Source: Kazachstania africana CBS 2517 (taxonomy: Eukaryota; Ascomycota; Saccharomycetes; Saccharomycetales; Saccharomycetaceae). Taken from it: a DNA stretch of 64,000 nt. The translations under genes were made by a program, and so were the position numbers. Each line of letters opens with the position of its first letter. Position 1 is the stretch's first letter. A model generated the notes under the pieces. That model made no database searches. It saw nothing but the letters and a program-made list of their open reading frames with translations, and was not told where the DNA came from. Location: assembly GCF_000304475.1 (NCBI RefSeq), contig NC_018944.1, forward strand, positions 861,517-925,516. Reading direction: 5' to 3'. Below, in pieces: positions 40,442 through 49,313 of this stretch.

Positions 40442-41473
40442 ATGGTTACAGTTATCACTGGTAAAAGCGGGAAACAAATACTTATAAGAAGTAAAGATGA
40501 CATTGACAATTCCTTTTCGTTTTTAGATGTCATTGAGCGTGTTGACAACTTGCCTGAAGATTATGCCATATCAGAGGAGTTTAAAAAAAATGTTTACTAT
40601 CTGACAACGCATACAGGGGTTAAGATTGGGTTTGTATGTAGATTTGTGGTGCAAGAAATGAAACGGGTTAATTTTAGGTTAATGGAGAAAATGTTTACGG
40701 TTGATGAAACCCAACATGAGATTAGGTTTACTTCTGATTCTTTCGAGACAAGGAATGAACAGATAGCATCGCTAGCCCATGAAATGTGCCAAACGTCCAC
40801 TATAGAAGGTGTTAAAGGATGGAGGAACGAAAGGTATCCGGTATGGGTTGATAAGACGCCTTACGTTTTAGTTGAAAGAGCAGCTGCCGGCATCCTCGGA
40901 ATTGTTACATATGGTGTCCATATAAATGGTTATTTGTACGATTCCGTGACGGGAGAAATAAAATTTTGGGTTCCGAGAAGGTCCGCTACGAAACCAACCT
41001 GGCCATCGTTGTTGGATAATACTGTTGCAGGGGGTATTGGATACCCTTGTGGTGTTTATGAAACTGTTTTAAAAGAAGCATCGGAGGAGGCCAGTTTAAA
41101 AAAAGATATGATTGAAGAGAATGTCATATCAACCGGTGTGGTGACCTATTTATTTTATCAAGGAAACACAAAGTTAGAAAAATTTAATACAGAAAATAGC
41201 TTTATTGTGGGAGAAGTTGAACATACGTTCGATTTGTTTTTTCCAAATGGCACCATTCCAACTCCGAACGATAATGAAGTGGAGTCCTTCAAACTCCTTA
41301 CATTGCAGCAGGTCATTGATGCACTACAAAACAATGAATTCAAACCAAATTGTGGACTAATTCTTGTCGATTTTCTAATCAGACATGGATATATAACCGC
41401 TGAGAATGAACCAAATTATATCGAAATTGTATGTAGGATGCACAGAAAGTTACCATTTCCACTTTTAAGTTGA
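40442..41473 (+). CDS. Nudix hydrolase of the YJR142W thiamine-diphosphate type
   Basis: The product is 343 residues, against 342 for S. cerevisiae YJR142W. An N-terminal DUF4743-like part (about 1-115) precedes the Nudix domain, whose box lies near residues 199-222 (GYPCGVYETVLKEASEEASL). It departs from the textbook GX5EX7REUXEEXGU by Lys for Arg and Ser for Gly, while the EE pair that binds metal is kept. The S. cerevisiae protein hydrolyses oxidised or methoxy thiamine diphosphate analogues to the monophosphate, probably a clean-up role. Order and spacing follow the YJR block. Confidence 0.9.
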   Translation: MVTVITGKSGKQILIRSKDDIDNSFSFLDVIERVDNLPEDYAISEEFKKNVYYLTTHTGVKIGFVCRFVVQEMKRVNFRLMEKMFTVDETQHEIRFTSDSFETRNEQIASLAHEMCQTSTIEGVKGWRNERYPVWVDKTPYVLVERAAAGILGIVTYGVHINGYLYDSVTGEIKFWVPRRSATKPTWPSLLDNTVAGGIGYPCGVYETVLKEASEEASLKKDMIEENVISTGVVTYLFYQGNTKLEKFNTENSFIVGEVEHTFDLFFPNGTIPTPNDNEVESFKLLTLQQVIDALQNNEFKPNCGLILVDFLIRHGYITAENEPNYIEIVCRMHRKLPFPLLS

Positions 41474-41555
41474 AAAATGAGCTTTTCATTGTAGTTTTAT
41501 AGAAAAGAAAAACTATATAAGTTTTAAAAATTTTGAACGACATTAGTCTATATCA

Positions 41556-43835
41556 CTATTGTTTGGCAAAATTGAGCTTGATATCTAGCCACTGTCTAGC
41601 GACCACTCCCTCTGGTGACAAGCTAACATCACCATATATTAGAGGAGCGAAGTAAACAAAGAATGAGAATACAGCAACTGCAGCAATGAAGAAAAAACAG
41701 TTTAACGGAAGGCTGTATATTTTTGGATCTTTGTCAAATGCGGCCCCGGCTTCTTCTTCATCCTTTGTGACACGTAATGATTTACAATCACTGAAAATAA
41801 CTTCCCATATTGCCGCAGTGAGCATGCAGGCAATTAAATGAGCAGGTAAGTAATGATGAAGGAACTTTTGACGACCCATCAAGAAGAATGGGAAATAATG
41901 GCATACCCAACCTGCAAAGAAAAAGGAAATTGGACCATATAGCTTTTCTCTTGTGATTTTATTTAATGCGAAAAAGCTACGTTGTCTTGTTATCATGTCG
42001 GCTAATACAATACCAACAAAGACACATATTGAAATGACTTGTAACCACCAGCCAACTATATTTCCAATAAAATATATCTGTTTTTTCTCCTCATCGCTAG
42101 TCCAGAATGAGACACCACTTAAACTGCCAGGCCAAGATTCGGGTTGAGACGCAAATGGATGCTCGGAGGATAACTTGTTATTTTGAACAAACATGTTCTT
42201 CTGAAGTTCTAACCATTTGCTTAGGAATGGCATTGACTTGACAACCTTGGGGACATATTTCTTTCTCTCTTCAGATAAATTAACAATGGAATCGACTGAC
42301 CAGTTATTAGATGGCTCGGTGATTTTTTTGTTACCATTAACTTCCTGCTGATTAAACGCCCAGTCAGGTAAAAATTCATCATTATGTGTCCACAAAGCAA
42401 CTGCAGTATCCAAATGGAATATACGGAATCTAGCCATTTTAGATTTCAGAACATGACCTTCATCGCCTTTCTTCAATGGTTGGAAAGTAAATAATGTTTC
42501 CTTGTATCTTTCACCGTTAGCTTCCTCTTCAGAAATCGTGGTTATTTCTTCGTTTGTAGGGAATAATGGGGATGCAACATCATGGGCTAGCAAATATGTG
42601 TTACTAGCAACATGTCTTAATCTTATTGGTTCATTCAGCTTGACAATTTCATTGTTTTCATTTCCTCTAGCTGGTAGGATTTCCCATTGATTATTTGCAT
42701 CCTCGAAGGCGTAAGCAGTAACTTGTTGACCTTGAGATGATATACGACCATCTTCATAACGCAAAGGATAATTGAGCAAATGTGAATGTAAAAATGCATC
42801 AGTATCCGTATGTTTGAAAGTCACAATATCATGAAAATTGACTTGTTTGGAGTCTATAGTTGAAACTGAATCAAAGAGAGTTTCTTGGAATTCAGATGAC
42901 ATAAAGGGATCACCTGGACCGGAAGTATTTAAAATTTCAAAATGAACCCAAAACCAAAATAGGTAAATAACGAATGGAATGAGTACTAAACCGTTGAGTC
43001 TTCTACTGAAATGTCTCATAAAAGTTCTTAAGTTTAGTCCCGCACGGACATCCAACAATTGCCATAAGTTAACAACTACAGCAGTACCTATAGCTGCATA
43101 TGTCATAACACCAATATATTTGGTAGACATAACAAAGGATAGAGAAATACCAGTTGCATAGAGCCAGAAATACCAAGAGGATGAAAAAGGGGCGACTAAC
43201 TGAACCTTGTAAAAGCGTACATAGCAGTAGAAACTAGCAGCTATGGCGATGATCAAGATTGCATCCAAAAGAATCAATCTTGTTTCAGTGACATGTGCAT
43301 TGTCAATTGCGACCAATAGAGCACCAAAAGCACAAGTAACAGCCTTGAAATTTAGTTCTTTGAGTGTGTTGAACACCAAGGTGACTGTTAAAGTACCTAA
43401 TATGGCATTGAAAGAACGATAGGCCAAGTATGGGGCTGGGTTAGTTTCGTAACTGTATCCAATCTCATCAAACTTGAAAGAACCATCGTAGCCTGTAAGC
43501 CAACCAATAAAAGCGATCATCATCTTAGCAAATGGGGGATGAACATCGAAGAAGAACGTTCTTTCTAAGTAATATGAAGCAAATTTACCGAAATGGACTT
43601 CATCAAAAACGACCTCTTTTGGGTACCAAATCTTGTAAAATCTTGCTACCAATGCAATCAAGGTCACAATAGTACAATAAGTATGATATTTGCCAGCTGT
43701 ATCTGGTTTATCTCTCAAAAGCCAGTTTTGACTGAGTTGTTTGAAATTTGAAACATCCTTAGTGTACTTAACAGCAGGATCGTCTACGTCCGGCGTTCCA
43801 GCCTTTTGATTACGGGGTTTCTTAGCACTAGCCAT
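41556..43835 (-). CDS. PMT4: Protein O-mannosyltransferase Pmt4
   Basis: The product is 759 residues, against 762 for S. cerevisiae Pmt4 (YJR143C). The N-terminal membrane part (about 50-320) includes the first luminal loop motif FDEVHFGKFASYY with the acidic catalytic pair. Three MIR repeats follow in the lumen (about 330-530), then more membrane segments (about 600-740). Pmt4 moves mannose from dolichol-phosphate-mannose to Ser/Thr of membrane-anchored secretory proteins in the ER. A TGACTCA Gcn4-type site lies 74 bp upstream of the start. MGM101 (YJR144W), the next gene in S. cerevisiae, is absent here. Confidence 0.95.
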   Translation of the reverse strand: MASAKKPRNQKAGTPDVDDPAVKYTKDVSNFKQLSQNWLLRDKPDTAGKYHTYCTIVTLIALVARFYKIWYPKEVVFDEVHFGKFASYYLERTFFFDVHPPFAKMMIAFIGWLTGYDGSFKFDEIGYSYETNPAPYLAYRSFNAILGTLTVTLVFNTLKELNFKAVTCAFGALLVAIDNAHVTETRLILLDAILIIAIAASFYCYVRFYKVQLVAPFSSSWYFWLYATGISLSFVMSTKYIGVMTYAAIGTAVVVNLWQLLDVRAGLNLRTFMRHFSRRLNGLVLIPFVIYLFWFWVHFEILNTSGPGDPFMSSEFQETLFDSVSTIDSKQVNFHDIVTFKHTDTDAFLHSHLLNYPLRYEDGRISSQGQQVTAYAFEDANNQWEILPARGNENNEIVKLNEPIRLRHVASNTYLLAHDVASPLFPTNEEITTISEEEANGERYKETLFTFQPLKKGDEGHVLKSKMARFRIFHLDTAVALWTHNDEFLPDWAFNQQEVNGNKKITEPSNNWSVDSIVNLSEERKKYVPKVVKSMPFLSKWLELQKNMFVQNNKLSSEHPFASQPESWPGSLSGVSFWTSDEEKKQIYFIGNIVGWWLQVISICVFVGIVLADMITRQRSFFALNKITREKLYGPISFFFAGWVCHYFPFFLMGRQKFLHHYLPAHLIACMLTAAIWEVIFSDCKSLRVTKDEEEAGAAFDKDPKIYSLPLNCFFFIAAVAVFSFFVYFAPLIYGDVSLSPEGVVARQWLDIKLNFAKQ

Positions 43836-44168
43836 TTCTTGCCAGAATACTCCAGTTCAAATAGTATGACTTGACGCTATCAATCAGCAGCTATCGATCT
43901 AATGGTAATGACTCAATATATCACCAATTAAAATTAGACGTGTCAATTTAATAAGCCGCTTTTTTGCAAAATATTCTGCGCGAAATATTTAACTAGGAAG
44001 CTAATATGGTATAACTGACCAGGTTAACAGATTATAGAGATCAAACTAAAAAGATCAATTATATATGAGGAAACCTTTTGAATGAAATAGTTTACTTTGT
44101 GCTTTGAAGTTTATATATGAATAACGGAAATTAAAAAAAGATTTAAATAGAGGTTAACATAATTTTAT
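43836..44168. other. PMT4 promoter with a Gcn4-type site
   Basis: This 333-bp region contains TGACTCA at 43909-43915, otherwise AT-rich sequence. It also holds the 3' end of RPS4. Confidence 0.4.
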
Positions 44169-45115
44169 TTATAAACCTTGTTGAGCTCTTCTTCTGTCAC
44201 GTTCTTCAGCAATGGTTAACTTGATACCCTTACCCTTTGGTAAAGAGATCCATGGCTTACCTGGTTCACCAATAACGAAGACGTTAGATAATCTGGTGAC
44301 GAAAGTGTTGTCTAAGGAGTCCTTGATGTGAACTAAATCGAAACCACCATCGTGTCTTTCCTTGTGAACAATGGTACCAATTCTACCCAAGTTACGACCA
44401 CCAGTAACGTAAACTAATTTACCAGCATCGAATTTGATGTAGTCGGAGATCTTACCGGTAGCTAAGTCAATCTTAACGGTGTCGTTAATCTTGATATTTG
44501 GGTCTGGGTATCTGATGGTTCTACCGTCGTGGGTAACAACGTATGGAACACCTTTCTTACCTAATTGAACCTTTCTAACTTTACCTAATTTGTAAGAAGC
44601 TTCTTCGTCGGTGATACGGTGGACAGCAAATCTACCTTTAACATCGTAGACTAATCTGAAGTTTTCGTTAGTGGCTTCTAAAGTGATGACATCCATGAAA
44701 CCAGCTGGGTAGGTAGAGTCAGTTCTGACCTTACCGTCAACTTTAACGTGACGTTGCATCATGATAGCCTTAACTTCACGACCGTTTAAAGCATACTTTA
44801 ATCTGTTTCTTAAGAAAACGATTAATGGTAAGGATTCACGTAACTTGTGTGGACCAGCAGATGGTCTTGGGGCGTAACAACCGGATAATTTATCTAGTAA
44901 CCAGTGGTGTGGAGCTGCTAATCTCTTGAGATGCTTCTTTCTGTTTGATAAATGAGATTGGGAATAAAATTGTTAGTAAATTAATGAACAAAAACTCATC
45001 TTAATCTCAATCGTCTTTTGGAATGCCATATAGTTCGATATTGTGCATTTATGGTTATATCTGCATTCACAAAAACGTCTTGTTTTGAACTAGTAACATA
45101 CGGTCCTCTAGCCAT
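44169..45115 (-). CDS. RPS4A: 40S ribosomal protein eS4 (RPS4), one intron
   Basis: The CDS is the complement of 45102-45115 joined to 44169-44940 (786 nt, 261 residues plus stop, the S. cerevisiae length). Exon 1 codes for MARG and two bases of a Pro codon. Exon 2 continues [18 protein letters not shown]. The S4 RNA-binding motif and a KOW-like segment ([20 protein letters not shown]) are present, and the end [10 protein letters not shown] is invariant. eS4 is an early-binding protein of the small subunit. The position next to PMT4 matches YJR145C. Reading only the long ORF would miss 64 N-terminal residues. Confidence 0.97.
44941..45101 (-). other. RPS4 spliceosomal intron (161 nt)
   Basis: The donor GTATGT starts at 45101, the branch site TACTAAC is at 44972-44978 (antisense), and the acceptor ends in CAG at 44941. 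It sits after 14 coding bases, exactly where the S. cerevisiae RPS4 introns are. Confidence 0.95.
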
Positions 45116-45274
45116 CTTTGTTTGATGATTATTTGCTATGCAAGTTATGCTCTAAATGAGGCAATACACTACAATTTGACAATTTCAGTATATTCTTTAA
45201 TCTTGATAGTTTGCTCAGTGCGCATACTATCGCTACGGATAGAATCCCTCCTACACGGGTTCATGCTCGATAGA

Positions 45275-45301
45275 ATCTCTGCCTACCCGTTAGGCAGAGA
45301 T
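45275..45301. repeat. Perfect 11-bp inverted repeat with 5-nt loop
   Basis: ATCTCTGCCTA and TAGGCAGAGAT flank the loop CCCGT. It lies about 160-185 bp upstream of the RPS4 ATG. Confidence 0.8.
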
Positions 45302-45583
45302 GGTAGCGATGGATGGGCCTAGGACAGAACGTCTGTAGGAGTTCCCGTCTGGACGACAAACTGAGGTTGGTCTTTGTGCCACAGTGGGAGTGGTGGCAGT
45401 CCACCCACAAGCAAGGAAACAGTTTGGTCCCCGAGAAAGCGATGCAATCAGCCTGGAATTAATTTGTTTCAGCAGGGAAATCCACGAAGAAGAACTCGCA
45501 ACGCTCGCCTGCATTGTTTTTCTGAAATTTTTCATCAGGGAAAAAAAAACTTCAAAAAAAAACCAATCAAAATTAACTACAAA

Positions 45584-45607
45584 ATGTATGGATGTATGTA
45601 CGGATGT
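45584..45607 (-). promoter_or_regulatory. Tandem Rap1 sites of the RPS4 promoter
   Basis: Two abutting 12-mers read on the minus strand as ACATCCGTACAT and ACATCCATACAT, both close to the ribosomal-protein Rap1 consensus. T-rich sequence follows toward RPS4, the usual layout for Fhl1/Ifh1 recruitment. Distance to the ATG is about 470 bp. Confidence 0.8.
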
Positions 45608-46126
45608 ACAGTCCAACGAAGCTTCTATAAATCTCCAGTTTTTTTTGTTTGTTCTTGTTGCGTAATTGTCGTATTTCGGATCAGGACAGTCTTGTTGATT
45701 GTCAGCAGGAGGTAACTACGTATACGGAGTGAAATTGAAATATATTCTATATGACGATGTTATTTTAATTTTTCAAGAATGAGATATACACAATCAGATC
45801 AATTGTATATACATACGCTATTGTATTGTATGTTGGCTGACTATTATTCCCTTTCTTCAGTTTCTCAATATGTTGAACTTCCCCCACTCTTGCATGAATA
45901 AACAGTATGACAAAGCTGTGACCCATCTTTCACGGCAGGTGATAACCGGTTTCTCTTGTTTCTGGCCTCACCGCTTCTTAGCTTCTAAATATGCTTCTGC
46001 CGTACATTCAGGTACCAAAACAGTACTATTCTCTAAGCTTCGATATGATACTACTAATAGTACAGAACATGTAAGACTGCTTACTGCGGCCAGGGGGGAC
46101 CACAGACCTGAACAGTGCATGCCAAT

Positions 46127-46133
46127 TGACTCA
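46127..46133 (+). promoter_or_regulatory. Gcn4 site TGACTCA (distal, BAT promoter)
   Basis: Exact TGACTCA, 231 bp before the BAT ATG. Confidence 0.6.
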
Positions 46134-46185
46134 CTGTGTCTGGCGCGTTACCAAACCAACGGCCGGCTCTTGCATTTCAATATTT

Positions 46186-46192
46186 TGACTCA
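46186..46192 (+). promoter_or_regulatory. Gcn4 site TGACTCA (proximal, BAT promoter)
   Basis: Exact TGACTCA followed by T, 172 bp before the ATG. Two sites fit general amino-acid control. Confidence 0.7.
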
Positions 46193-46241
46193 TCGTTTGT
46201 CTTGCCGGCTCTAACCGACACACGGTTGGTCTTCGAGTATT

Positions 46242-46251
46242 GCGGCACCGG
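46242..46251 (+). promoter_or_regulatory. Leu3-like site GCGGCACCGG
   Basis: One mismatch from CCGGNNCCGG, 113 bp before the BAT ATG. A TATA box TATAAAAA follows at 46290-46297. Confidence 0.4.
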
Positions 46252-46363
46252 CAAAAGGAAAGTGAAAAAGAAATAAGCATATGGGCACGTATAAAAAGGC
46301 ACTTAACGTCGAAATTTGTATCTCACTCTGTATTCTCAACAGTTGAAGATCTCTATAGAAAAC

Positions 46364-47491
46364 ATGTCTGCTCCTTTAGACTCTTCTAAACTTACTGTCA
46401 CAAGAACTACAACTCCATCCCAACCAAAACCTAATGATCAATTAGTTTTCGGTCAAACTTTCACAGATCATATGTTAACTGTGGAATGGACCGAAGAAAA
46501 AGGTTGGGCCAATCCAGAAATTAAGCCTTATGCTCCATTATCTTTGGATCCTGCTACAATTGTCTTCCACTACGCCTTCGAATTATTTGAAGGTATGAAG
46601 GCTTACAGAACTGAAGATAATAAAATCACTATGTTCCGTCCAGATATGAACATGAAACGTATGAATAAATCTGCTGCTAGAATCTGTCTACCAAAGTTTG
46701 ATGAGGAAGAACTGCTCAAATTGATCGGTACTTTAATTGAGCAAGATAAACATTTGATTCCAGTTGGTCAAGGTTATTCTCTATATATTAGACCAACTAT
46801 GATTGGTACCAGCGTTGGCCTAGGTGTCTCTACTCCAGATAAAGCCTTACTTTATGTCATCTGTTCCCCTGTCGGTCCTTACTACAAGACTGGTTTCAAA
46901 GCCGTCAAATTGGAAGCTACCGATTACGCTACTAGAGCTTGGCCAGGTGGTGTTGGTGACAAGAAATTAGGTGCTAACTATGCTCCATGTGTCTTACCAC
47001 AATTACAAGCTGCTGAAAGAGGTTATCAACAAAATCTATGGCTATTTGGTCCTGAACACAACATTACTGAAGTTGGTACAATGAATGCCTTTTTCGTTTT
47101 CCAAAACCTTGCTACAGGTAAAAAAGAACTAGTTACCGCTCCACTAGATGGTACCATCTTAGAAGGTGTTACTAGAGACTCCATCTTAAATTTAGCAAGA
47201 GAAAGATTAGATTCGAATGAATGGGATATCAACGAACGTTACTGTACCATAACTGAAGTCGCAGAAAGATCCAAGAATGGTGAATTGGTAGAAGCCTTTG
47301 GTTCTGGTACTGCCGCTATCGTCTCTCCTATCAAGGAAATTGGTTGGAAAGGTGAATCGATCAATGTTCCATTATTACCAGGTGAACAATCGGGTGCATT
47401 AACCAAGCAAATCGCTGCGTGGATTGGTGACATCCAATACGGTAGACAAGAACATAAAGGTTGGTCCAGAGTTGTTGCTGATCTAAAATAA
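46364..47491 (+). CDS. BAT2: Branched-chain amino-acid aminotransferase
   Basis: The product is 375 residues, against 376 for S. cerevisiae cytosolic Bat2 (YJR148W). It is a fold type IV PLP enzyme: FHYAFELFEGMKAY near the active-site entrance, the PLP lysine in GGVGDKKLGANYAP, and EVGTMNAFFVF and GSGTAAIVSP for phosphate binding. It moves amino groups between leucine, isoleucine or valine and 2-oxoglutarate. No mitochondrial presequence follows the ATG at 46364, which supports a cytosolic enzyme. Several residues (GQTFTDHML, SAARICLP, DIQYGRQ) resemble mitochondrial Bat1, so orthology to BAT2 rests on synteny. Gcn4 and Leu3-like sites lie upstream. This is the last syntenic gene before the subtelomere. 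Confidence 0.93.
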   Translation: MSAPLDSSKLTVTRTTTPSQPKPNDQLVFGQTFTDHMLTVEWTEEKGWANPEIKPYAPLSLDPATIVFHYAFELFEGMKAYRTEDNKITMFRPDMNMKRMNKSAARICLPKFDEEELLKLIGTLIEQDKHLIPVGQGYSLYIRPTMIGTSVGLGVSTPDKALLYVICSPVGPYYKTGFKAVKLEATDYATRAWPGGVGDKKLGANYAPCVLPQLQAAERGYQQNLWLFGPEHNITEVGTMNAFFVFQNLATGKKELVTAPLDGTILEGVTRDSILNLARERLDSNEWDINERYCTITEVAERSKNGELVEAFGSGTAAIVSPIKEIGWKGESINVPLLPGEQSGALTKQIAAWIGDIQYGRQEHKGWSRVVADLK

Positions 47492-48653
47492 GCAGATACT
47501 TAAGGGAGAAAAATAAACTGTAAATATCACCACAATAGATTTCCAATAAAAATGATCATTTATGCAGCATATAGAAGTTTTTATATAAAAAAATAACGAG
47601 TCAACATTTTATAATTTCGAACCATCAGAGTTTAGTTAATAATAACTTTTTTATTTTTAGAATAGGAACTATCATCTGAAAAGTTATCGCTAGATAGAAA
47701 AACTTTAAAAGGCAAAAACGTCAAAGGATATTCTCATGCAGAATAACCATGGATACTTCATAATAATGATTGATCATGGCTGTTGAAATAGTTTTACAGC
47801 TACGAAATTTGTAGAAATAAATCTGTTTGGAGTGATCCAATTTTCATCTGCGGAACTTTATCTAGCTCTCGCCGTTAAGTATGTGTATAACTTCACCGTC
47901 TTCTTCTCCAGGATTCTGCGTCCAAGTGGCTTCTATTACTTTCAAGATGACCAAATATTGGGGGATAAACTACTACAAAATGGGGCCTTGAGCAAGACAA
48001 AAAAACCACACATAGATAGCACAACAGATTGAGCTAATCACGACCATTCCTATCTCCTCAAAACTGAATAGGCCCAAGAGGATGCAATGGAGATCCTATT
48101 CCTTTCTGTAAACGTAAAACACGGCACCAAAAGTCACAAAAAAAATTAATGAGTCACAATCATCACATTCAAGTATAGTTGCCTTTTCCACTGAGGGGAG
48201 GTGAACACACCCGTGCAATAGTGCCATTCAGATGAATAAAAATTGGAACTCACTGGCATTTGTGTCTATACAAACATAGCCTTACTCATCCTCCACGGCG
48301 TAACATAGATTATCTAATCGCAAGGATCCTTCATATCCTTATTGTTTATGTATTTACACCTTTGTGACTTGCCATCACAACCTGTGACCATACATTTTGA
48401 ACTCTGTGTACTGTCAGAACGATTGTTCATAAACACGGCTCCAGCTCCATATATCGAGGTGGCCTTCTCTAAGACACAATGAACTTGCCGTTGCTACGGA
48501 TACACTGCCGCACCCGGTGCATCCACAATTTTTCATATGAAATGGGTCATCGATCTCGAGCTTAGGAATCCGAGAATCATATAAAAAGAAACGGAAGATT
48601 TCGAATTGTAATTCACAGCTGATAAATTACCTCAACAAGACAGTTCTTCAAAC
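47492..48653. other. Intergenic region after BAT
   Basis: No gene is visible in this 1.16 kb. It contains an ATGAGTCA Gcn4-type site at 48149-48156, an AGGGG stress-type element near 48197 and a TATA box (TATAAAAA, 48581-48588) that would serve the gene at 48654. Confidence 0.5.
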
Positions 48654-49313
48654 ATGACTTCAGCAGAAAATAGTATAATAGTAATATCTGGGCCAGTTTT
48701 ACAAAAATGTTCCGATGGCACTTTGAGGGCATTAACGGCCATTTTGAACAAAGGCTATGATCTACCAAGATACAAATTCAATGCTGTCCAAAGTGACAGA
48801 GTCCAAGACCATGAATCATTCTGCCATGACTTCGGTCTCGATGAAGAAGGTACCATGCTTTACCTTTTAGTGAATGATATAAAGGATATCAGCAGTGAGC
48901 TGAAGTTAATCGGAACAACAGGAAGTTATCCATTATACAGCAGCGATGTACCCGGCCATTACAACTTTTCATTTGAAAACGTCCTGGCTACAATAGCTTA
49001 CAAGACTTTCCCAGCCTCAGAAATCCCAAATTCATTCGAGGTGACTGCTTTCACTTCATTTGGTAAAGGCTGCGGTATTGAAATTGCCAATGCCACTATT
49101 GAGCACTTTAAAAAGGTCCATCCATCATGTGACTCTCTGATAGCTAAAGTCATCACTAATCATGATCTAGTTCCTTATTATGAGAAGAAGCTGAACTACA
49201 TTGAACTGGATAGAATTACGGTGCCAAAAAAGGAGACAGTGAAGGCAAAGTTCCACGATAGTTTCAAGATTGCTTGCGACATTCAAGTTGCAACTTTGAA
49301 AAGAATGATTTAA
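48654..49313 (+). CDS. GNAT-like acetyltransferase, function unknown
   Basis: The product is 219 residues with a good promoter (TATA 66 bp before the ATG). The second half carries a GNAT-like layout: a strand, then a glycine loop and helix (FGKGCGIEIANATIEHF, about 138-154), then LIAKVITNHDLVPYYEKKLNY (about 164-184), which resembles the motif A/B pair with the NxxxxxxYEKxGF ending. The first half is unlike anything I recognise. No close S. cerevisiae counterpart comes to mind and the substrate is unknown. It is the first gene past the end of the syntenic block. Confidence 0.6.
   Translation: MTSAENSIIVISGPVLQKCSDGTLRALTAILNKGYDLPRYKFNAVQSDRVQDHESFCHDFGLDEEGTMLYLLVNDIKDISSELKLIGTTGSYPLYSSDVPGHYNFSFENVLATIAYKTFPASEIPNSFEVTAFTSFGKGCGIEIANATIEHFKKVHPSCDSLIAKVITNHDLVPYYEKKLNYIELDRITVPKKETVKAKFHDSFKIACDIQVATLKRMI

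Larger units (their letters stand above)
45116..46363. other. Shared upstream region of RPS4 and the BAT gene
   Basis: This 1.25-kb divergent region has no convincing gene. The RPS4 side holds a 31-bp-spaced direct repeat (GATAGAATC at 45238 and 45269), a hairpin at 45275-45301 and a double Rap1 site. The BAT side holds two Gcn4 sites, a Leu3-like site and a TATA box. HMS2 and YJR146W, found here in S. cerevisiae, are absent. Confidence 0.6.

Noticed and set aside
46316..46363. In-frame 16-codon extension of BAT as a possible mitochondrial presequence
   Set aside because: It begins with TTG, not ATG, and lies only 26-73 bp after the TATA box, so most of it is probably not in the mRNA.
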